DNA of 64,000 nt from Variovorax beijingensis (GCF_007828835.1 NZ_VIVL01000003.1:496001-560000), one strand, 5' to 3'; numbered from the stretch's first letter, positions 1-9,070 are shown. Notes: a model not told the origin generated them from the letters alone. Numbers and translations are program-made.

Positions 1-398
1 CGAAGAAGGGCGTGCGAAACAGCGAGGCCACCGGGTCGAAGTGCTGCAGCGTCACGAAGTTGCGCGACTTGTACAGGTGCGGCAGCGCGGCGATGTGTTC
101 GCTGTCGAGCTGCAGCAGCGTGTAGCCGTCGGGCGCCGCGCGCCGCGCCTGGTCGATAGCGATGAAGCCGCCGCCGCCCGGCCGGTTGTCGATCAGCACG
201 CGCTGGTTCCACAGGCGCGAGAGCTTGTCGGAGACCAGCCGCAGCACCGCGTCGGGCCCGCTGCCGGCCGCGAAGGGCGTGACCAGCGTGACCGGCTTGT
301 TCGGGTAGTCGGCGGCCTGCGCCAGGGCAGCGCTGCTGGCGACGGCGCCGGCCAGGGCAAGGACGCCTGCCAGCAATGCGCGTGATGGAAAGGTCATG
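1..398 (-). CDS. Bug/TctC-family tripartite tricarboxylate transporter substrate-binding protein (N-terminal part)
   Basis: The gene is cut by the left edge; 132 N-terminal residues are visible from an ATG whose complement lies at 396-398. It begins with a cleavable signal peptide (hydrophobic LLAGVLALAGAVASSAALAQ), followed by YPNKPVTLVTPFAAGSGPD and VLIDNRPGGGG, the hallmark start of Bug periplasmic solute receptors. These proteins bind carboxylates or aromatic acids and usually work with TctA/TctB membrane subunits. It lies 58 bp behind the hydroxylase gene on the same strand, so it is probably the last visible gene of the gentisate operon and may capture an aromatic acid. The ligand cannot be read from the sequence. 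Confidence 0.9.
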
Positions 399-456
399 GC
401 TTGTTGTCTCCTGGGCCTGTGGCCTCGAATGGTGATGATGAAAGAAACCCGCTCGC

Positions 457-1740
457 TCAGTGTGGCGAAAGCACCGCGGCCACATCGGCGCCGGGCGCCG
501 CGACGGGGCGCTGCAGCGGCAGCGGCGCGTCGTCCAGGCAATGCTCGGGCCGCCAGGCATAGAGCCACTCGACCGCATCGTAGAAGCGTTCGGGCGTGCG
601 GCCCACCCAGAGGCTGTTGCGCACCAGCCGCTCCACGCCCCTGGCGTGATAGAGCCGTCCCATCTCGCGCACCGACAGCACCACGCGCGCGGTGCGCGGA
701 ATGCGCGCGGCCTCGTAGAGCTTGAAGGCGGCCGGCATGTCGAAATCGCAGGCCCGCACCGCGGCGCTCAGCGTGACGGCGTCCTCCAGCGCCATGCAGG
801 CGCCCTGCGCGAGGTACTGCATCATCGGATGCGCGGCGTCGCCGAGCAGCGTGGCCGGGCCGTCGCTCCAGCGCGCCACCGGATCGCGGTCGGCCGTGCT
901 CCAGCGCCGCCACGAGCTCGGCCGGTCGAGCAGCTGGCGCGGGCGCGCATGCACGCCCTCGAAGTAGGAAAGCACTTCTTCCTTGCTGCCTTCGGAAACG
1001 CCCCACTCTTCCTGCTCGCGGCTGTGGAAGGTGACGACCAGGTTGTATTGCTCGCCATGGCGCAATGGATAGTGCACCAGGTGGCAATTGGGCCCGGCCC
1101 AGACCACGGGCGCGTTCCAGCGCAGGTCGGCCGGCATGTCGGCCACCGGCACCACCGCGCGGTACACCACGTGGCCCGAAACACGCGCCTCGTCGCCGAC
1201 CAGTTGGGCGCGCACCACCGACTTCACGCCGTCGCAGCCCACGATCGCATCGGCCTTGAAGCGCCGGCCGTCGCGCGTGGTGGCAACCACGCCCTTCGCG
1301 CCGCCTGCGCCGATGTCGAGGGACTCGACCTGCGCCGACGTGTGGAAGCGGATCAGCGGATGCCGCTTCACGGCTTCGTGGATGGCGCCGTGCAGGTCGG
1401 CGCGGTGGCTCACGGCATAGGGGTTTTTGAAGCGCGCGCGGAAGGCCTCGCCCACGGGCACGGAAGCCACTTCGCCGCAGTCGACCGCATCCATCATCAC
1501 CAGCCGGTCGGTGAAGACCGAGTTGCGGCGCACCGCCTCGCCCACGCCGAGCGCATCGAGCGCCGCGAAGGCATTCGGGCCGAGCTGCAGGCCGGCGCCG
1601 ATCTCGCCGATGGTGGCGCTCTGCTCGAGCAGGTCGATGGAAACGCCGATGCGCGCGAGCGCCAGCGCGGCCGCCATGCCGCCGATGCCGCCGCCGACGA
1701 GCAGCACGGTGGGGGGATTCTTCGGGGGAGATGTGCTCAT
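457..1740 (-). CDS. FAD-dependent aromatic hydroxylase, probable 3-hydroxybenzoate 6-monooxygenase
   Basis: A 427-residue class A flavoprotein monooxygenase. The dinucleotide-binding GGGIGG is at residues 16-21 with the ribose-binding Glu at 39, the DG motif (GCDGVKS) is near 168-174, and GDAAHP, which contacts the FAD ribityl chain, is at 300-305. Family members use NAD(P)H and O2 to hydroxylate a phenolic acid. The neighbouring gentisate dioxygenase and fumarylpyruvate hydrolase make 3-hydroxybenzoate to gentisate the most likely reaction, although salicylate 5- or 1-hydroxylation cannot be excluded from sequence alone. The start ATG is 28 bp beyond the stop of the hydrolase, in line with an operon. 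Confidence 0.88.
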   Translation of the reverse strand: MSTSPPKNPPTVLLVGGGIGGMAAALALARIGVSIDLLEQSATIGEIGAGLQLGPNAFAALDALGVGEAVRRNSVFTDRLVMMDAVDCGEVASVPVGEAFRARFKNPYAVSHRADLHGAIHEAVKRHPLIRFHTSAQVESLDIGAGGAKGVVATTRDGRRFKADAIVGCDGVKSVVRAQLVGDEARVSGHVVYRAVVPVADMPADLRWNAPVVWAGPNCHLVHYPLRHGEQYNLVVTFHSREQEEWGVSEGSKEEVLSYFEGVHARPRQLLDRPSSWRRWSTADRDPVARWSDGPATLLGDAAHPMMQYLAQGACMALEDAVTLSAAVRACDFDMPAAFKLYEAARIPRTARVVLSVREMGRLYHARGVERLVRNSLWVGRTPERFYDAVEWLYAWRPEHCLDDAPLPLQRPVAAPGADVAAVLSPH

Positions 1741-1768
1741 CGCGGGGCCTCTGCTGCGCTGCGTTTGC

Positions 1769-2473
1769 TCAGTCGATGCGCACGGTGAGCGAAGGCAGCT
1801 TGTCGATGCTCACCTTGAGGGTCTGGCCGGGCTTCACCGCGCCCACGCCTTCGGGCGTGCCCGTGAAGATCAGGTCGCCGGGCTGCAGCGTGAAGAACGT
1901 CGAGAGATTGGCGATCACCTCGTTGACGGACCAGATCAGGTGCGTGATGTCGCTGTTCTGGCGCACCTGGCCGTCCACCTCGAGCGTGATGGCGCCGGCG
2001 TTGATCTCGCCCACCTCGGCCAGCGTGCGCAGCGGCGCGATGGGCGCCGAGAAGTCGAAGGCCTTGCCGATTTCCCATGGCCGGCCGGCTTCGCGCATCT
2101 TCATCTGCAGGTCGCGCCGCGTCATGTCCAGGCCCACGGCATAGCCGTGGATGTGGCCGGCGGCCTCTGCCACTGCAATGTCCTTGCCGCCCTTGCCGAT
2201 GGCCACCACGAGTTCGGCTTCGTAGTGGTAGTTGCTCGTGAGCGGCGGGTAGGGAATGGCGCCGGTCTCGCCTTCGGCCACGGGCACCACCGAGGCATCG
2301 TCGTTGGGCTTGCAGAAGAAGAACGGCGGCTCGCGGTCGGGGTCGAAGCCCATCTCGCGCGCATGCGCCGCATAGTTGCGGCCCACGCAATAGACCCGGC
2401 GCACCGGGAACAGCTCGCTCGAACCCACGATGGGCAGGCCGACGATGGAAGGAGGCGTGAAGACGAAGGACAT
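1769..2473 (-). CDS. Fumarylacetoacetate hydrolase-family protein, probable fumarylpyruvate hydrolase
   Basis: A 234-residue FAH-fold hydrolase, the usual length for fumarylpyruvate hydrolases of gentisate operons. It has VGRNYAAHAREMGF near the N-terminus, the metal-binding acidic stretch YHYEAELVVAIG, GYAVGLDMTRRDLQ in the middle and GDLIFTGTPEGVG towards the end. The enzyme cleaves fumarylpyruvate to fumarate and pyruvate, the last step of gentisate breakdown. The chosen ATG is preceded by an AGGAG about six bases upstream; the longer upstream extension in the same frame has no family similarity. It lies 70 bp behind the dioxygenase gene. Confidence 0.9.
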   Translation of the reverse strand: MSFVFTPPSIVGLPIVGSSELFPVRRVYCVGRNYAAHAREMGFDPDREPPFFFCKPNDDASVVPVAEGETGAIPYPPLTSNYHYEAELVVAIGKGGKDIAVAEAAGHIHGYAVGLDMTRRDLQMKMREAGRPWEIGKAFDFSAPIAPLRTLAEVGEINAGAITLEVDGQVRQNSDITHLIWSVNEVIANLSTFFTLQPGDLIFTGTPEGVGAVKPGQTLKVSIDKLPSLTVRID

Positions 2474-2543
2474 GTGGGCTCCTGCCGCGCGCGGCGGCAC
2501 AGGGTCAAGACAAGAGAAGAAAGAAAAATGGTGCGGACGGTTT

Positions 2544-3629
2544 TCAGGCGTCTTCGAGAAAGGCTTCGCGCAGGATGCCCATGGCCTGCTGCACGGGACG
2601 GTCCGAAAAGCTGAAGAGCACCACGTCGTCGGCCGGTGCCGACAGGCGCAGCGGCGCCCACGAAGGCACCACGAAGGTGTCGCGCGGCCCGAACTCGAAG
2701 CGCCGGCCCGCAATGTCCGCGATGCCGCGGCCTTCGACCACGCTGTAGACGGTGCCGTCCGTGGCCCGGTGCGCCTTGCCCGCGAAGCCCTTGGGCAGCA
2801 GCTGCAGCTGGGTGCCGATGGTGGGCATCGGCGCGCCGCCCGTCAGGGGGTTGATGTAGCGCAGCTTGTGGCCCAGCCAGGCATCGGGCGCTTCCTGCTT
2901 CTGCAGCAGGGCCAGCGCCTCGCGGCTGCGCGCGTAGGGGTAGTTGAAGATCGGCGAGGTGGGCGACACGTGGTCGTGGCGCACCGGCACCATGTTGTGG
3001 CCGAAGCGCGCGAGGCTGTTGCCCTCGGGGCGCGCCACGTGCTGCACCTTGGCGTCGTCGTTCTCGGCAAAGCCGGCGTCGAAGAAGCGCAGCATCGGAA
3101 TGTCGAGCCCGTCGAGCCAGACCACCGGCTCCACCGTGCCGCCGACGCCCTCGTTGCCATGGTCGTGCCAGGCCCAGGACGGCGTGATGATGAAGTCGCC
3201 CGGGTACATGGTGGTGCGCTCGCCGCCCACCGTGGTGTAGGCGCCCTTGCCGTCGACGATGAAGCGCAGCGCCGACTGCACGTGGCGGTGCGAGGGCGCC
3301 ACCTCGCCCGGCATGATGAGCTGCAGGCCGGCGTAGATCGACTGCGTGATCGACGAGCTGCCGGGCAGCGCCGGGTTCTCAAGCACGAGCACGCGGCGCA
3401 CCGCTTCCTCGGCGGTGATGAGCGCGGCCGACGCCATCAGCAGCGGGCGGATCTCGTCGTAGCGCCAGAGCGCCGGCACGCAGGGCGTGGCGGGCTCGCG
3501 CGGCACCAGCGCATGTAGCGACTCCCACAGCGGCGTGAGGTGGAGCGGGCGGATGCGCTCGTAGTAGTTGCGGCGCTCCGCGGCATTGGCAGGCGCCGGG
3601 GCGGCGGGTTTCTGGGCGGTGGGGTTCAT
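2544..3629 (-). CDS. Gentisate 1,2-dioxygenase
   Basis: A 361-residue bicupin ring-cleavage dioxygenase. The first cupin carries the metal ligands HRH at residues 114-116 and the later His in WAWHDHGN at about 155-157; a second cupin follows from about residue 290 ([13 protein letters not shown]). These Fe(II) enzymes open gentisate to maleylpyruvate. The sequence [16 protein letters not shown] near the N-terminus is characteristic of the family. It is the first gene of the minus-strand operon and is divergent from the LysR gene at 3773. The start was placed at the ATG giving the conserved N-terminus; 86 upstream in-frame residues are shadow sequence. Confidence 0.93.
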   Translation of the reverse strand: MNPTAQKPAAPAPANAAERRNYYERIRPLHLTPLWESLHALVPREPATPCVPALWRYDEIRPLLMASAALITAEEAVRRVLVLENPALPGSSSITQSIYAGLQLIMPGEVAPSHRHVQSALRFIVDGKGAYTTVGGERTTMYPGDFIITPSWAWHDHGNEGVGGTVEPVVWLDGLDIPMLRFFDAGFAENDDAKVQHVARPEGNSLARFGHNMVPVRHDHVSPTSPIFNYPYARSREALALLQKQEAPDAWLGHKLRYINPLTGGAPMPTIGTQLQLLPKGFAGKAHRATDGTVYSVVEGRGIADIAGRRFEFGPRDTFVVPSWAPLRLSAPADDVVLFSFSDRPVQQAMGILREAFLEDA

Positions 3630-3731
3630 GGGCAGCAGCAGTTCCGGCCGTCGTGCGGCGGTTGTCTCCGGGGAAGTGCGATCTTCCGCCGGCACTACTA
3701 TTGGCGCAACGGGTCCCTGACGATAGGCCCG

Positions 3732-3746
3732 ATCTGGTTTTTTGAT
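3732..3746. promoter_or_regulatory. Candidate LysR box between the gentisate operon and its regulator
   Basis: In the 143-bp divergent intergenic region an ATC-N9-GAT inverted repeat fits the T-N11-A rule for LysR-type binding sites (T at 3733, A at 3745). It lies 27 bp before the LysR start codon, where an autoregulatory site is usually found. Only the pattern is seen; binding is inferred. Confidence 0.4.
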
Positions 3747-3772
3747 AGTGATTGCCGCAAAGGAGATGTTCC

Positions 3773-4669
3773 ATGGCCCAGCTCGATCTCGAATGGCTGC
3801 TGGTGTTCGACGAGGTCTACAAGACGGCCAACGTGTCGAGCGCCGCCGAACGGCTCGGCATGTCGCAGTCGGCGGCCAGCACCGCACTGGCCCGGCTGCG
3901 CACGCACTTCGGCGACAGGCTGTTCGTGCGCACCTCGCGCGGCATGGAGCCCACGCCCTATGCGCGGCAGATCCAGCCGCTGGTGCTCGGCATCCTCGAC
4001 CAGCTGAACCGGGCCAAGGGCGGACGCGCCAGCTTCGACCCCGCCACCGCGGCGCGCAGCTTTCGCATCTGCATGACCGACATCAGCGAGGTGGTGCTGC
4101 TGCCCGGCCTGCTCGACCACCTGCGGCGCACGGCGCCCGGGGTGCGCATCGAGACCGAGATCATCTCCACCGAGAGCGGGCGCCGGCTCGAGGACGGCGC
4201 GGTGGACCTGGCGGTAGGCTTCATGCCGCAGCTGGACGCGGGCTTCTACCAGCAGACGCTCTTCATGCAGAACTTCGTCTGCCTGGCCGCGCGCAACCAT
4301 CCGCGCATCGGCGAGCGGCTCACGCGCAAGCGCTTCGAGAGCGAGGCGCATGCGGTGGTGGCCTCGTCGGGCACCGGCCACGCCATCGTCGACAAGACCA
4401 TCGCGCGGCTGGGGCTACGGCGCAACGTGGTGGCCAGCCTGTCGAGCTTCCTGAGCGTGGCGCGCATCGTGGCGCACACGGAGCTGATCGTGATCGTGCC
4501 CGCCATCCTCGGCAAGGTGCTGGCCACGCAGGAGCCGGTGAAGCTGCTGGAGCCGCCCTTCGAGCTGCCGGCCTACGCCGTCAAGCAGCACTGGCACGAG
4601 CGCTTCCACGCGGACGCCGGCAACGCCTGGCTGCGGCGCACGCTGGCAGAGCTGTTCGGCGGCGGCTGA
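3773..4669 (+). CDS. LysR-type regulator, probable activator of the gentisate operon
   Basis: A 298-residue LysR protein with the N-terminal winged helix-turn-helix ([20 protein letters not shown], about residues 21-40, then [18 protein letters not shown]), followed by a periplasmic-binding-protein-like effector domain. An AGGAGA six bases upstream of this ATG fixes the start. It is transcribed away from the gentisate dioxygenase gene, the standard arrangement for a LysR protein controlling the neighbouring catabolic operon; the effector would then be gentisate or 3-hydroxybenzoate. The regulatory target is inferred from position. Confidence 0.9.
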   Translation: MAQLDLEWLLVFDEVYKTANVSSAAERLGMSQSAASTALARLRTHFGDRLFVRTSRGMEPTPYARQIQPLVLGILDQLNRAKGGRASFDPATAARSFRICMTDISEVVLLPGLLDHLRRTAPGVRIETEIISTESGRRLEDGAVDLAVGFMPQLDAGFYQQTLFMQNFVCLAARNHPRIGERLTRKRFESEAHAVVASSGTGHAIVDKTIARLGLRRNVVASLSSFLSVARIVAHTELIVIVPAILGKVLATQEPVKLLEPPFELPAYAVKQHWHERFHADAGNAWLRRTLAELFGGG

Positions 4670-4763
4670 GCGTGCGCGCCGCGCCGACCGGCGGCGCGCG
4701 CCGCGGCCGGCGCTCGCTCGCATAATCGGAACCCCACCCACGGCTCACACAAAAAGGCGGCGC

Positions 4764-5213
4764 ATGTCCTCCATCACCCTTCGCTTTCTGGCCGAGCCCA
4801 GCACCGTCAACTTCGGCGGAAAGGTCCACGGCGGCACCGTCATGAAATGGATCGACGAGGCCGGCTACGCCTGCGCCACCAGCTGGGCCAAGCGCTACTG
4901 CGTGACGGCCTTCATCGGCAGCATCCGCTTTCACCATCCGATCATGATCGGCGACCTGGTCGAGGTCGAGGCCCGGCTCGCCTACACCGGCACCACCAGC
5001 ATGAACATCTCGGTCGAGGTGCGCAGCGGCGACATGAAGGGCGGCACCATGGACAAGACCACCGAATGCCTGATCGTCTTCGTCTCGGTCGATTCGCACG
5101 GCCGGCCGCTGCCGGTGCAGCCCTACGTGCCGGGCACGCCGGGCGAAATGGCGCTTGCGGAGCGCGCCAAGGCGCATCTGGACGCCAGCCGCGCTGCCGG
5201 AGCAACGGCTTAG
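4764..5213 (+). CDS. YciA-like acyl-CoA thioesterase (hotdog fold)
   Basis: A 149-residue single-domain hotdog thioesterase. The motif FGGKVHGGTVMKWIDEAGY holds the HGG loop and the helix with the catalytic Asp; RFHHPIMIGDLVEVEARL is the second conserved block. Family members hydrolyse acyl-CoA to free acid and CoA in the cytoplasm. It stands alone on the plus strand between a LysR gene and a PHA-granule protein gene. Substrate chain length cannot be predicted. Confidence 0.9.
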   Translation: MSSITLRFLAEPSTVNFGGKVHGGTVMKWIDEAGYACATSWAKRYCVTAFIGSIRFHHPIMIGDLVEVEARLAYTGTTSMNISVEVRSGDMKGGTMDKTTECLIVFVSVDSHGRPLPVQPYVPGTPGEMALAERAKAHLDASRAAGATA

Positions 5214-5297
5214 CCCGCAGCCATAGGCATAAAGCTCTAATGATGAGCGGGCCGAGCGGCTAGAGTCGCTCGTTGTTTTCACAGGAACATTCGCATC

Positions 5298-5804
5298 ATG
5301 GCTACCCAGGACGACGACCACGGCAACAAGGGCTCGGACCGCATCAAGGACTCGGCCCAGCAGATCTGGCTTGCGGGGCTTGGCGCCTTCGCCAAGATGC
5401 AGCAGGAAGGCAGCAAGGCCTTCGAGGCGCTGGTGAAGGACGGCGCCGGCCTGCAGAAGAAGACCCAGCAGGCCGCCGAGGAAACCCTGGCGCAGGCACA
5501 GACGCGCATGGCCGGCTTCGCGAGCGAATTCGGCACCAAGGCCGCGGGCCAGTGGGGCAAGCTCGAGAACATCTTCGAGGAGCGCGTGGCGCGCGCACTC
5601 GAAAAGCTGGGCATCCCCTCGGCCGCCGAGCACGCCGCGCTGCAGGCCCGCGTGGCCGCGCTCGAGGCCGAGCTGCATCACCGGCCGGGCAAGCCCACCG
5701 CGGCCACGGGGCGCACCACCACCACCCGCAAGACGGCGGGCCGCAGCGCAGCACCCGCGGCCGCCACCAAGAAGACCGTGCGGCGCAGCCCCAAGGCGGG
5801 CTGA
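5298..5804 (+). CDS. Phasin-like polyhydroxyalkanoate granule-associated protein (PhaI/PhaF type)
   Basis: A 168-residue protein with an amphipathic helical N-terminal part (IWLAGLGAFAKMQQEGSKAF, then EERVARALEKLGIP) typical of PhaI/PhaF phasins, a short coiled coil (ALQARVAALEAEL) and a basic Ala/Thr/Lys/Arg-rich tail (TTTRKTAGRSAAPAAATKKT) resembling histone H1-like tails of PhaF that bind DNA. It probably coats PHA granules and may tether them to the nucleoid. A TetR gene follows and a PHA-system gene is present at 17676, so the cell probably makes PHA. Confidence 0.85.
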   Translation: MATQDDDHGNKGSDRIKDSAQQIWLAGLGAFAKMQQEGSKAFEALVKDGAGLQKKTQQAAEETLAQAQTRMAGFASEFGTKAAGQWGKLENIFEERVARALEKLGIPSAAEHAALQARVAALEAELHHRPGKPTAATGRTTTTRKTAGRSAAPAAATKKTVRRSPKAG

Positions 5805-5825
5805 AAGCTCTCCCTCCGGGCCCAT

Positions 5826-5860
5826 TTTTGCGGCGGTGCACAACGCACGCCGCCGCAAAA
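5826..5860. other. Perfect 11-bp stem-loop downstream of the phasin-like gene
   Basis: TTTTGCGGCGG at 5826-5836 pairs exactly with CCGCCGCAAAA at 5850-5860 around a 13-base loop. It lies 21 bp after the phasin stop codon, where a terminator is expected, but the U-rich side is on the 5' arm in both directions, so it is not a canonical intrinsic terminator. It may stop transcription weakly, protect the mRNA 3' end, or act as a protein-binding site. Confidence 0.5.
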
Positions 5861-5881
5861 CATTGCGCTGGCGCATTCATG

Positions 5882-5892
5882 GTGCAGTGCAC
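5882..5892. promoter_or_regulatory. Small palindrome upstream of the TetR gene, candidate operator
   Basis: GTGCAGTGCAC is an odd-length palindrome (GTGCA-N-TGCAC) 42 bp before the TetR start codon. TetR proteins often repress themselves through such palindromes. The sequence is seen; the function is inferred. Confidence 0.3.
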
Positions 5893-5934
5893 ATAGGCTA
5901 GAGTGTCCCCAAGAGATAAAAAACGGGGACTGAC

Positions 5935-6648
5935 ATGGCCAAGAAGGCGCCACGCCGCACAGCGCAACGCATCCTCGAAGCCGCACTCGAGCTGTTCAAC
6001 CGCTTCGGCGAGCCGAACGTCTCCACCACGCTGGTGGCGGGCGAGCTCAACATCAGCCCCGGCAACCTCTACTACCACTACCCCGCCAAGGAAGAGCTGA
6101 TCAACAAGCTCTACGAAGGCTACGAGGCCGAGCTCAACGAGCTGCTGCATGCCAGCGAAGGCGTGCACGATGTGGAAGACGCCTGGTTCTTCATGCACAG
6201 CCTGTTCGAGCTGATCTGGCGCTACCGCTTCCTCTACCGCGACCTGAACGACCTGCTGAGCAAGAACCGGCACCTGGAAACGCAGTTCCAGCTGGTGCTC
6301 AAGAACAAGACGCGCGCCATCCGCATGCTGATCGCGGGGCTGAGCCGGGCCGGCCACCTGGACATCGACGTGCACGAGGTCGACACCCTCGCCCAGAGCA
6401 TGGTGGTGGTGCTGACCTACTGGCTCAGCTACGAGTACGTGCGCAATCCGCGCGAGGCGCTCGAACCGGCCCACGCCCAGGGCGCGCTGATGCGCGGCGG
6501 CCAGCACACGCTGCACCTGCTCGCGCCGTACCTCGAAGGCGAGCAGCGGCGGCATTTGCTGACACTGAGCAACGCCTACAGCGGCGATGATCCCGCAAGC
6601 GTGCGGCCTGCGGAGGCCGCCGCCGATTTGGCAGCCGAGGCCCGCTAA
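5935..6648 (+). CDS. TetR/AcrR-family transcriptional regulator
   Basis: A 237-residue TetR protein. The N-terminal helix-turn-helix runs from about residue 9 to 55 (RILEAALELFNRFGEPNVST, then GNLYYHYPAKEELINKLYEG), with the family's YYHYPAKEEL recognition-helix motif. The C-terminal ligand domain contains FRFLYRDL-like sequence (YRFLYRDLNDLLSKNRHL), as in the TetR subgroup often found beside PHA and fatty-acid genes. It sits directly after the phasin-like gene and before a TPR-like gene with a 4-bp gap, so it may control PHA or acyl metabolism. The ligand is unknown. Confidence 0.88.
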   Translation: MAKKAPRRTAQRILEAALELFNRFGEPNVSTTLVAGELNISPGNLYYHYPAKEELINKLYEGYEAELNELLHASEGVHDVEDAWFFMHSLFELIWRYRFLYRDLNDLLSKNRHLETQFQLVLKNKTRAIRMLIAGLSRAGHLDIDVHEVDTLAQSMVVVLTYWLSYEYVRNPREALEPAHAQGALMRGGQHTLHLLAPYLEGEQRRHLLTLSNAYSGDDPASVRPAEAAADLAAEAR

Positions 6649-6652
6649 CGCC

Positions 6653-7492
6653 ATGTCCCATCCAGATTTCAAGCCGCTCTCGCTGATGTCCGCCAGCCCG
6701 GTTGCCGCGGCTGCTGCGCAATCCTGGACACCGCTGCCCTACGCCGACCTGCCGCGCTATGACGCGCACAGCCTGCTGCGGCACTGGCCCCGGCTGCACG
6801 CCGGCCACGCCCTGCCGCCCCCGCCGAGCGGACATCCGCTGGCCGATGGCTGGGCGCTCTATCACAACGGCGAGTTCGAGCGCGCCGCCGCGCTCGGCCT
6901 GGCGCACGGCCCGGAGGGCCTGGTGCTGGCCAACCAGGCCACCGCCGTTTATGCCAACTACCTGGAGCCGCGCGAATCAGTCCGGCTCTCGATGTTCCGG
7001 CAGGTCATCGAACGCGCCGCCGCACAAGCCAGCGCCGAGCCCGACAACTGCCACGCGCTCTACTGGCAGGCCTATGCGCTCGGGCGCTACAGCCAGGGCA
7101 TCAGCGTGGCGCGCGCGCTGGCGCAGGGCCTCGGCAGCAAGCTCAAGGAGGCACTCGAGCGCGTGATCGAGCTGCAGCCGCAGCATGCCGATGCGCACAT
7201 CGCGCTGGCCGCCTTCCACGCCGAAGTGATCGACAAGGTGGGCGCGCTGGTCGGCCGCATGACCTACGGCGTGCGCGCCGAAATGTCGGTCGAGCTGTTC
7301 GAGCGCGGCCTGGAGCTGCATCCCCATTCGCCGAGCGCGCTCATGGAATACGGCCGCGCGCTGCTCATGCTGCACGGCGATGCGCGCCTGGGCGAGGCCA
7401 CGCAGCTCTACGAGAAGGCCGCCGCGCTGAAGCCGGCGGATGCCAAGGAACGGCTCGACGTGGAACTGGCGCGCGCCGGCCTGACGGACTGA
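6653..7492 (+). CDS. Hypothetical tetratricopeptide-like protein
   Basis: A 279-residue soluble protein of unknown function. Helical repeat character is visible: ALYHNGEFERAAALGLA near residue 70, ALERVIELQPQHADAHIALA near 170, and ELFERGLELHPHSPSALMEY near 220 followed by a TPR-like LGEATQLYEKAAALKPADA. This suggests a scaffold or interaction protein. The ATG at 6653 lies 4 bp after the TetR stop, so the two are probably co-transcribed; an upstream in-frame start would overlap the TetR gene. No catalytic motif was recognised. Confidence 0.75.
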   Translation: MSHPDFKPLSLMSASPVAAAAAQSWTPLPYADLPRYDAHSLLRHWPRLHAGHALPPPPSGHPLADGWALYHNGEFERAAALGLAHGPEGLVLANQATAVYANYLEPRESVRLSMFRQVIERAAAQASAEPDNCHALYWQAYALGRYSQGISVARALAQGLGSKLKEALERVIELQPQHADAHIALAAFHAEVIDKVGALVGRMTYGVRAEMSVELFERGLELHPHSPSALMEYGRALLMLHGDARLGEATQLYEKAAALKPADAKERLDVELARAGLTD

Positions 7493-7502
7493 GCCGCGCG
7501 TT

Positions 7503-7518
7503 GGTACCCACGGGTACC
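7503..7518. other. Short stem-loop (two GGTACC sites with a 4-base loop)
   Basis: GGTACC at 7503-7508 and GGTACC at 7513-7518 are separated by CACG and can pair as a hairpin in the 71-bp gap before the acyl-CoA-binding protein gene. It may be a weak terminator or leader structure. Confidence 0.3.
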
Positions 7519-7563
7519 GCGCACTTTAAGATGCGGGTTTCCCGCTTTTCCACTCCGACCGCC

Positions 7564-7821
7564 ATGTCCGACCTCAACGCCCTCTTCGAAGCCGCCCAGG
7601 CCAACTCCAAGCTGCTGCCGGAGCGCCCCGACAACCCGACGCTGCTCAAGATCTACGGCCTCTTCAAGCAGGCCACCGAAGGCGACAACACCGCCAAGAA
7701 GCCGAGCTTCAGCGACATCGTCGCGCGCGCCAAGTGGGATGCCTGGACCGCGCAAAAGGGCCTGAGCGCCGACGAGGCGAAGCAGAAGTACATCGACCTG
7801 ATCGAGTCGCTTCGCGCCTGA
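7564..7821 (+). CDS. Acyl-CoA-binding protein (ACBP)
   Basis: An 85-residue protein covering exactly one ACBP domain: a four-helix bundle with LLKIYGLFKQATEGD and the signature AKWDAWTAQKGLSADEAKQK followed by YIDLIESL. It binds long-chain acyl-CoA esters in the cytoplasm and buffers or delivers them. The ATG at 7564 gives the family's normal length. It stands next to a convergent class III CoA-transferase gene; both deal with acyl-CoA, but no operon link is seen. Confidence 0.94.
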   Translation: MSDLNALFEAAQANSKLLPERPDNPTLLKIYGLFKQATEGDNTAKKPSFSDIVARAKWDAWTAQKGLSADEAKQKYIDLIESLRA

Positions 7822-7831
7822 CCCGCAGCGC

Positions 7832-9070
7832 TCAGCCGACGATCCCGCGCGCATGCAGCGCGGCGATCTGCTTGGCGTTGAGGCCGATCTCCTTCAGGAC
7901 TGCGTCGGTGTCCGCGCCCAGCGCCGGCGCATTGCGCCGGTGGCTGGCCGGCGTGAGCGACAGCTTGGGCACGAAGCCCGGCACCGCGAGCGCGCTGCCG
8001 TCGGGCATGCGCACCTGCTGCAACATGCCGCGCGCGGCGTAGTGCGGGTCGGCCGCGATGTCGGCAATGGTGTAGATGCGGCCGGCCGGCACCTGCGCCG
8101 CATCGAGTGCGGCCAGCACCTCGTCCACCGTGCGGCCCGCGGTCCAGTCGCCGATCGCGGCATCGAGCATTTCCACCTGCGCCACCCGGCCCGTGTTGCC
8201 GGCCAATGACGGATCGGCCGCAAGGTCGGGCCGGCCGATGCATTCCATCAGCCGGCGGAAGATGCTGTCGCCATTGCCCGCGACGATGGCGTAGCCGCCG
8301 TCGGCGCAGCGGTAGGCGTTGGTCGGCGCGATGCCGGGCAGCGCGCTGCCGGCCGCCTCGCGCACCGCGCCGAACGCGCTGTACTCGGGCAGCAGGCTCT
8401 CCATGCAGTTGAAGACCGCCTCGTAGAGCGCCACGTCGACCACCTGGCCGCGGCCCTTCGGATGCTCGGCGCTGACGGTGGCATGGCGGTGCTGCATCGC
8501 CATCAGCACGCCGATCACGCCATGCAGCGAGGCCAGCGTGTCGCCGATCGACACGCCCACGCGCACCGGCACGCGGCCGGGCTCGCCCGTGAGGTGGCGC
8601 AGCCCGCCCATGGCCTCGGCCACCACGCCGAAGCCCGGCCGGTCGCGGTAGGGGCCGGTCTGGCCGTAGCCGCTGATGCGCAGCATCACGAGCGCGGGGT
8701 TGGCGGCCAGCAGTTCGTCGGGGCCGAGGCCCCAGCCTTCCATCGCGCCGGGGCGGAAGTTCTCGACCAGCACGTCGGCCTCGGCCGCCAGCTGCCGCAC
8801 CACGGCCTGTGCCTCGGCCTGGCGCAGGTCGAGCGCGAGCGAACGCTTGTTGCGCGACTGCACCTGCCACCACACCGAGGTGCCATCCTTCAGGAGCCGC
8901 CAGCTGCGCAGCGGATCGCCCGCGCCAGGCGGCTCGATCTTGATGACCTCGGCGCCGAAGTCGGCCAGCGTGCGCGCCGCGAAAGGCCCGGCGATCAGCT
9001 GCCCGAGCTCGACGACCTTGAGGCCGGCCAGCGGGCCTGCGGCCGGGAGAGAAGAAGAGGTGTTCGTCAT
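7832..9070 (-). CDS. CaiB/BaiF-family (class III) CoA transferase
   Basis: A 412-residue family III CoA transferase. It starts GLKVVELGQLIAGPFAARTL, contains the GAEVIKIEPPGAGDP block, SRNKRSLALDLR and VENFRPGAMEGWGLG, and has the catalytic Asp region in RPGFGVVAEAMGG. These enzymes move CoA between carboxylic acids, for example succinyl-CoA or formyl-CoA to an acceptor acid. It is transcribed alone on the minus strand, divergent from an AraC gene. The acid substrate cannot be predicted. Confidence 0.92.
   Translation of the reverse strand: MTNTSSSLPAAGPLAGLKVVELGQLIAGPFAARTLADFGAEVIKIEPPGAGDPLRSWRLLKDGTSVWWQVQSRNKRSLALDLRQAEAQAVVRQLAAEADVLVENFRPGAMEGWGLGPDELLAANPALVMLRISGYGQTGPYRDRPGFGVVAEAMGGLRHLTGEPGRVPVRVGVSIGDTLASLHGVIGVLMAMQHRHATVSAEHPKGRGQVVDVALYEAVFNCMESLLPEYSAFGAVREAAGSALPGIAPTNAYRCADGGYAIVAGNGDSIFRRLMECIGRPDLAADPSLAGNTGRVAQVEMLDAAIGDWTAGRTVDEVLAALDAAQVPAGRIYTIADIAADPHYAARGMLQQVRMPDGSALAVPGFVPKLSLTPASHRRNAPALGADTDAVLKEIGLNAKQIAALHARGIVG

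Noticed and set aside
5826..5860. Intrinsic terminator after the phasin-like gene
   Set aside because: The stem is perfect but there is no U-run on the 3' side in either direction, so it was listed only as a stem-loop.
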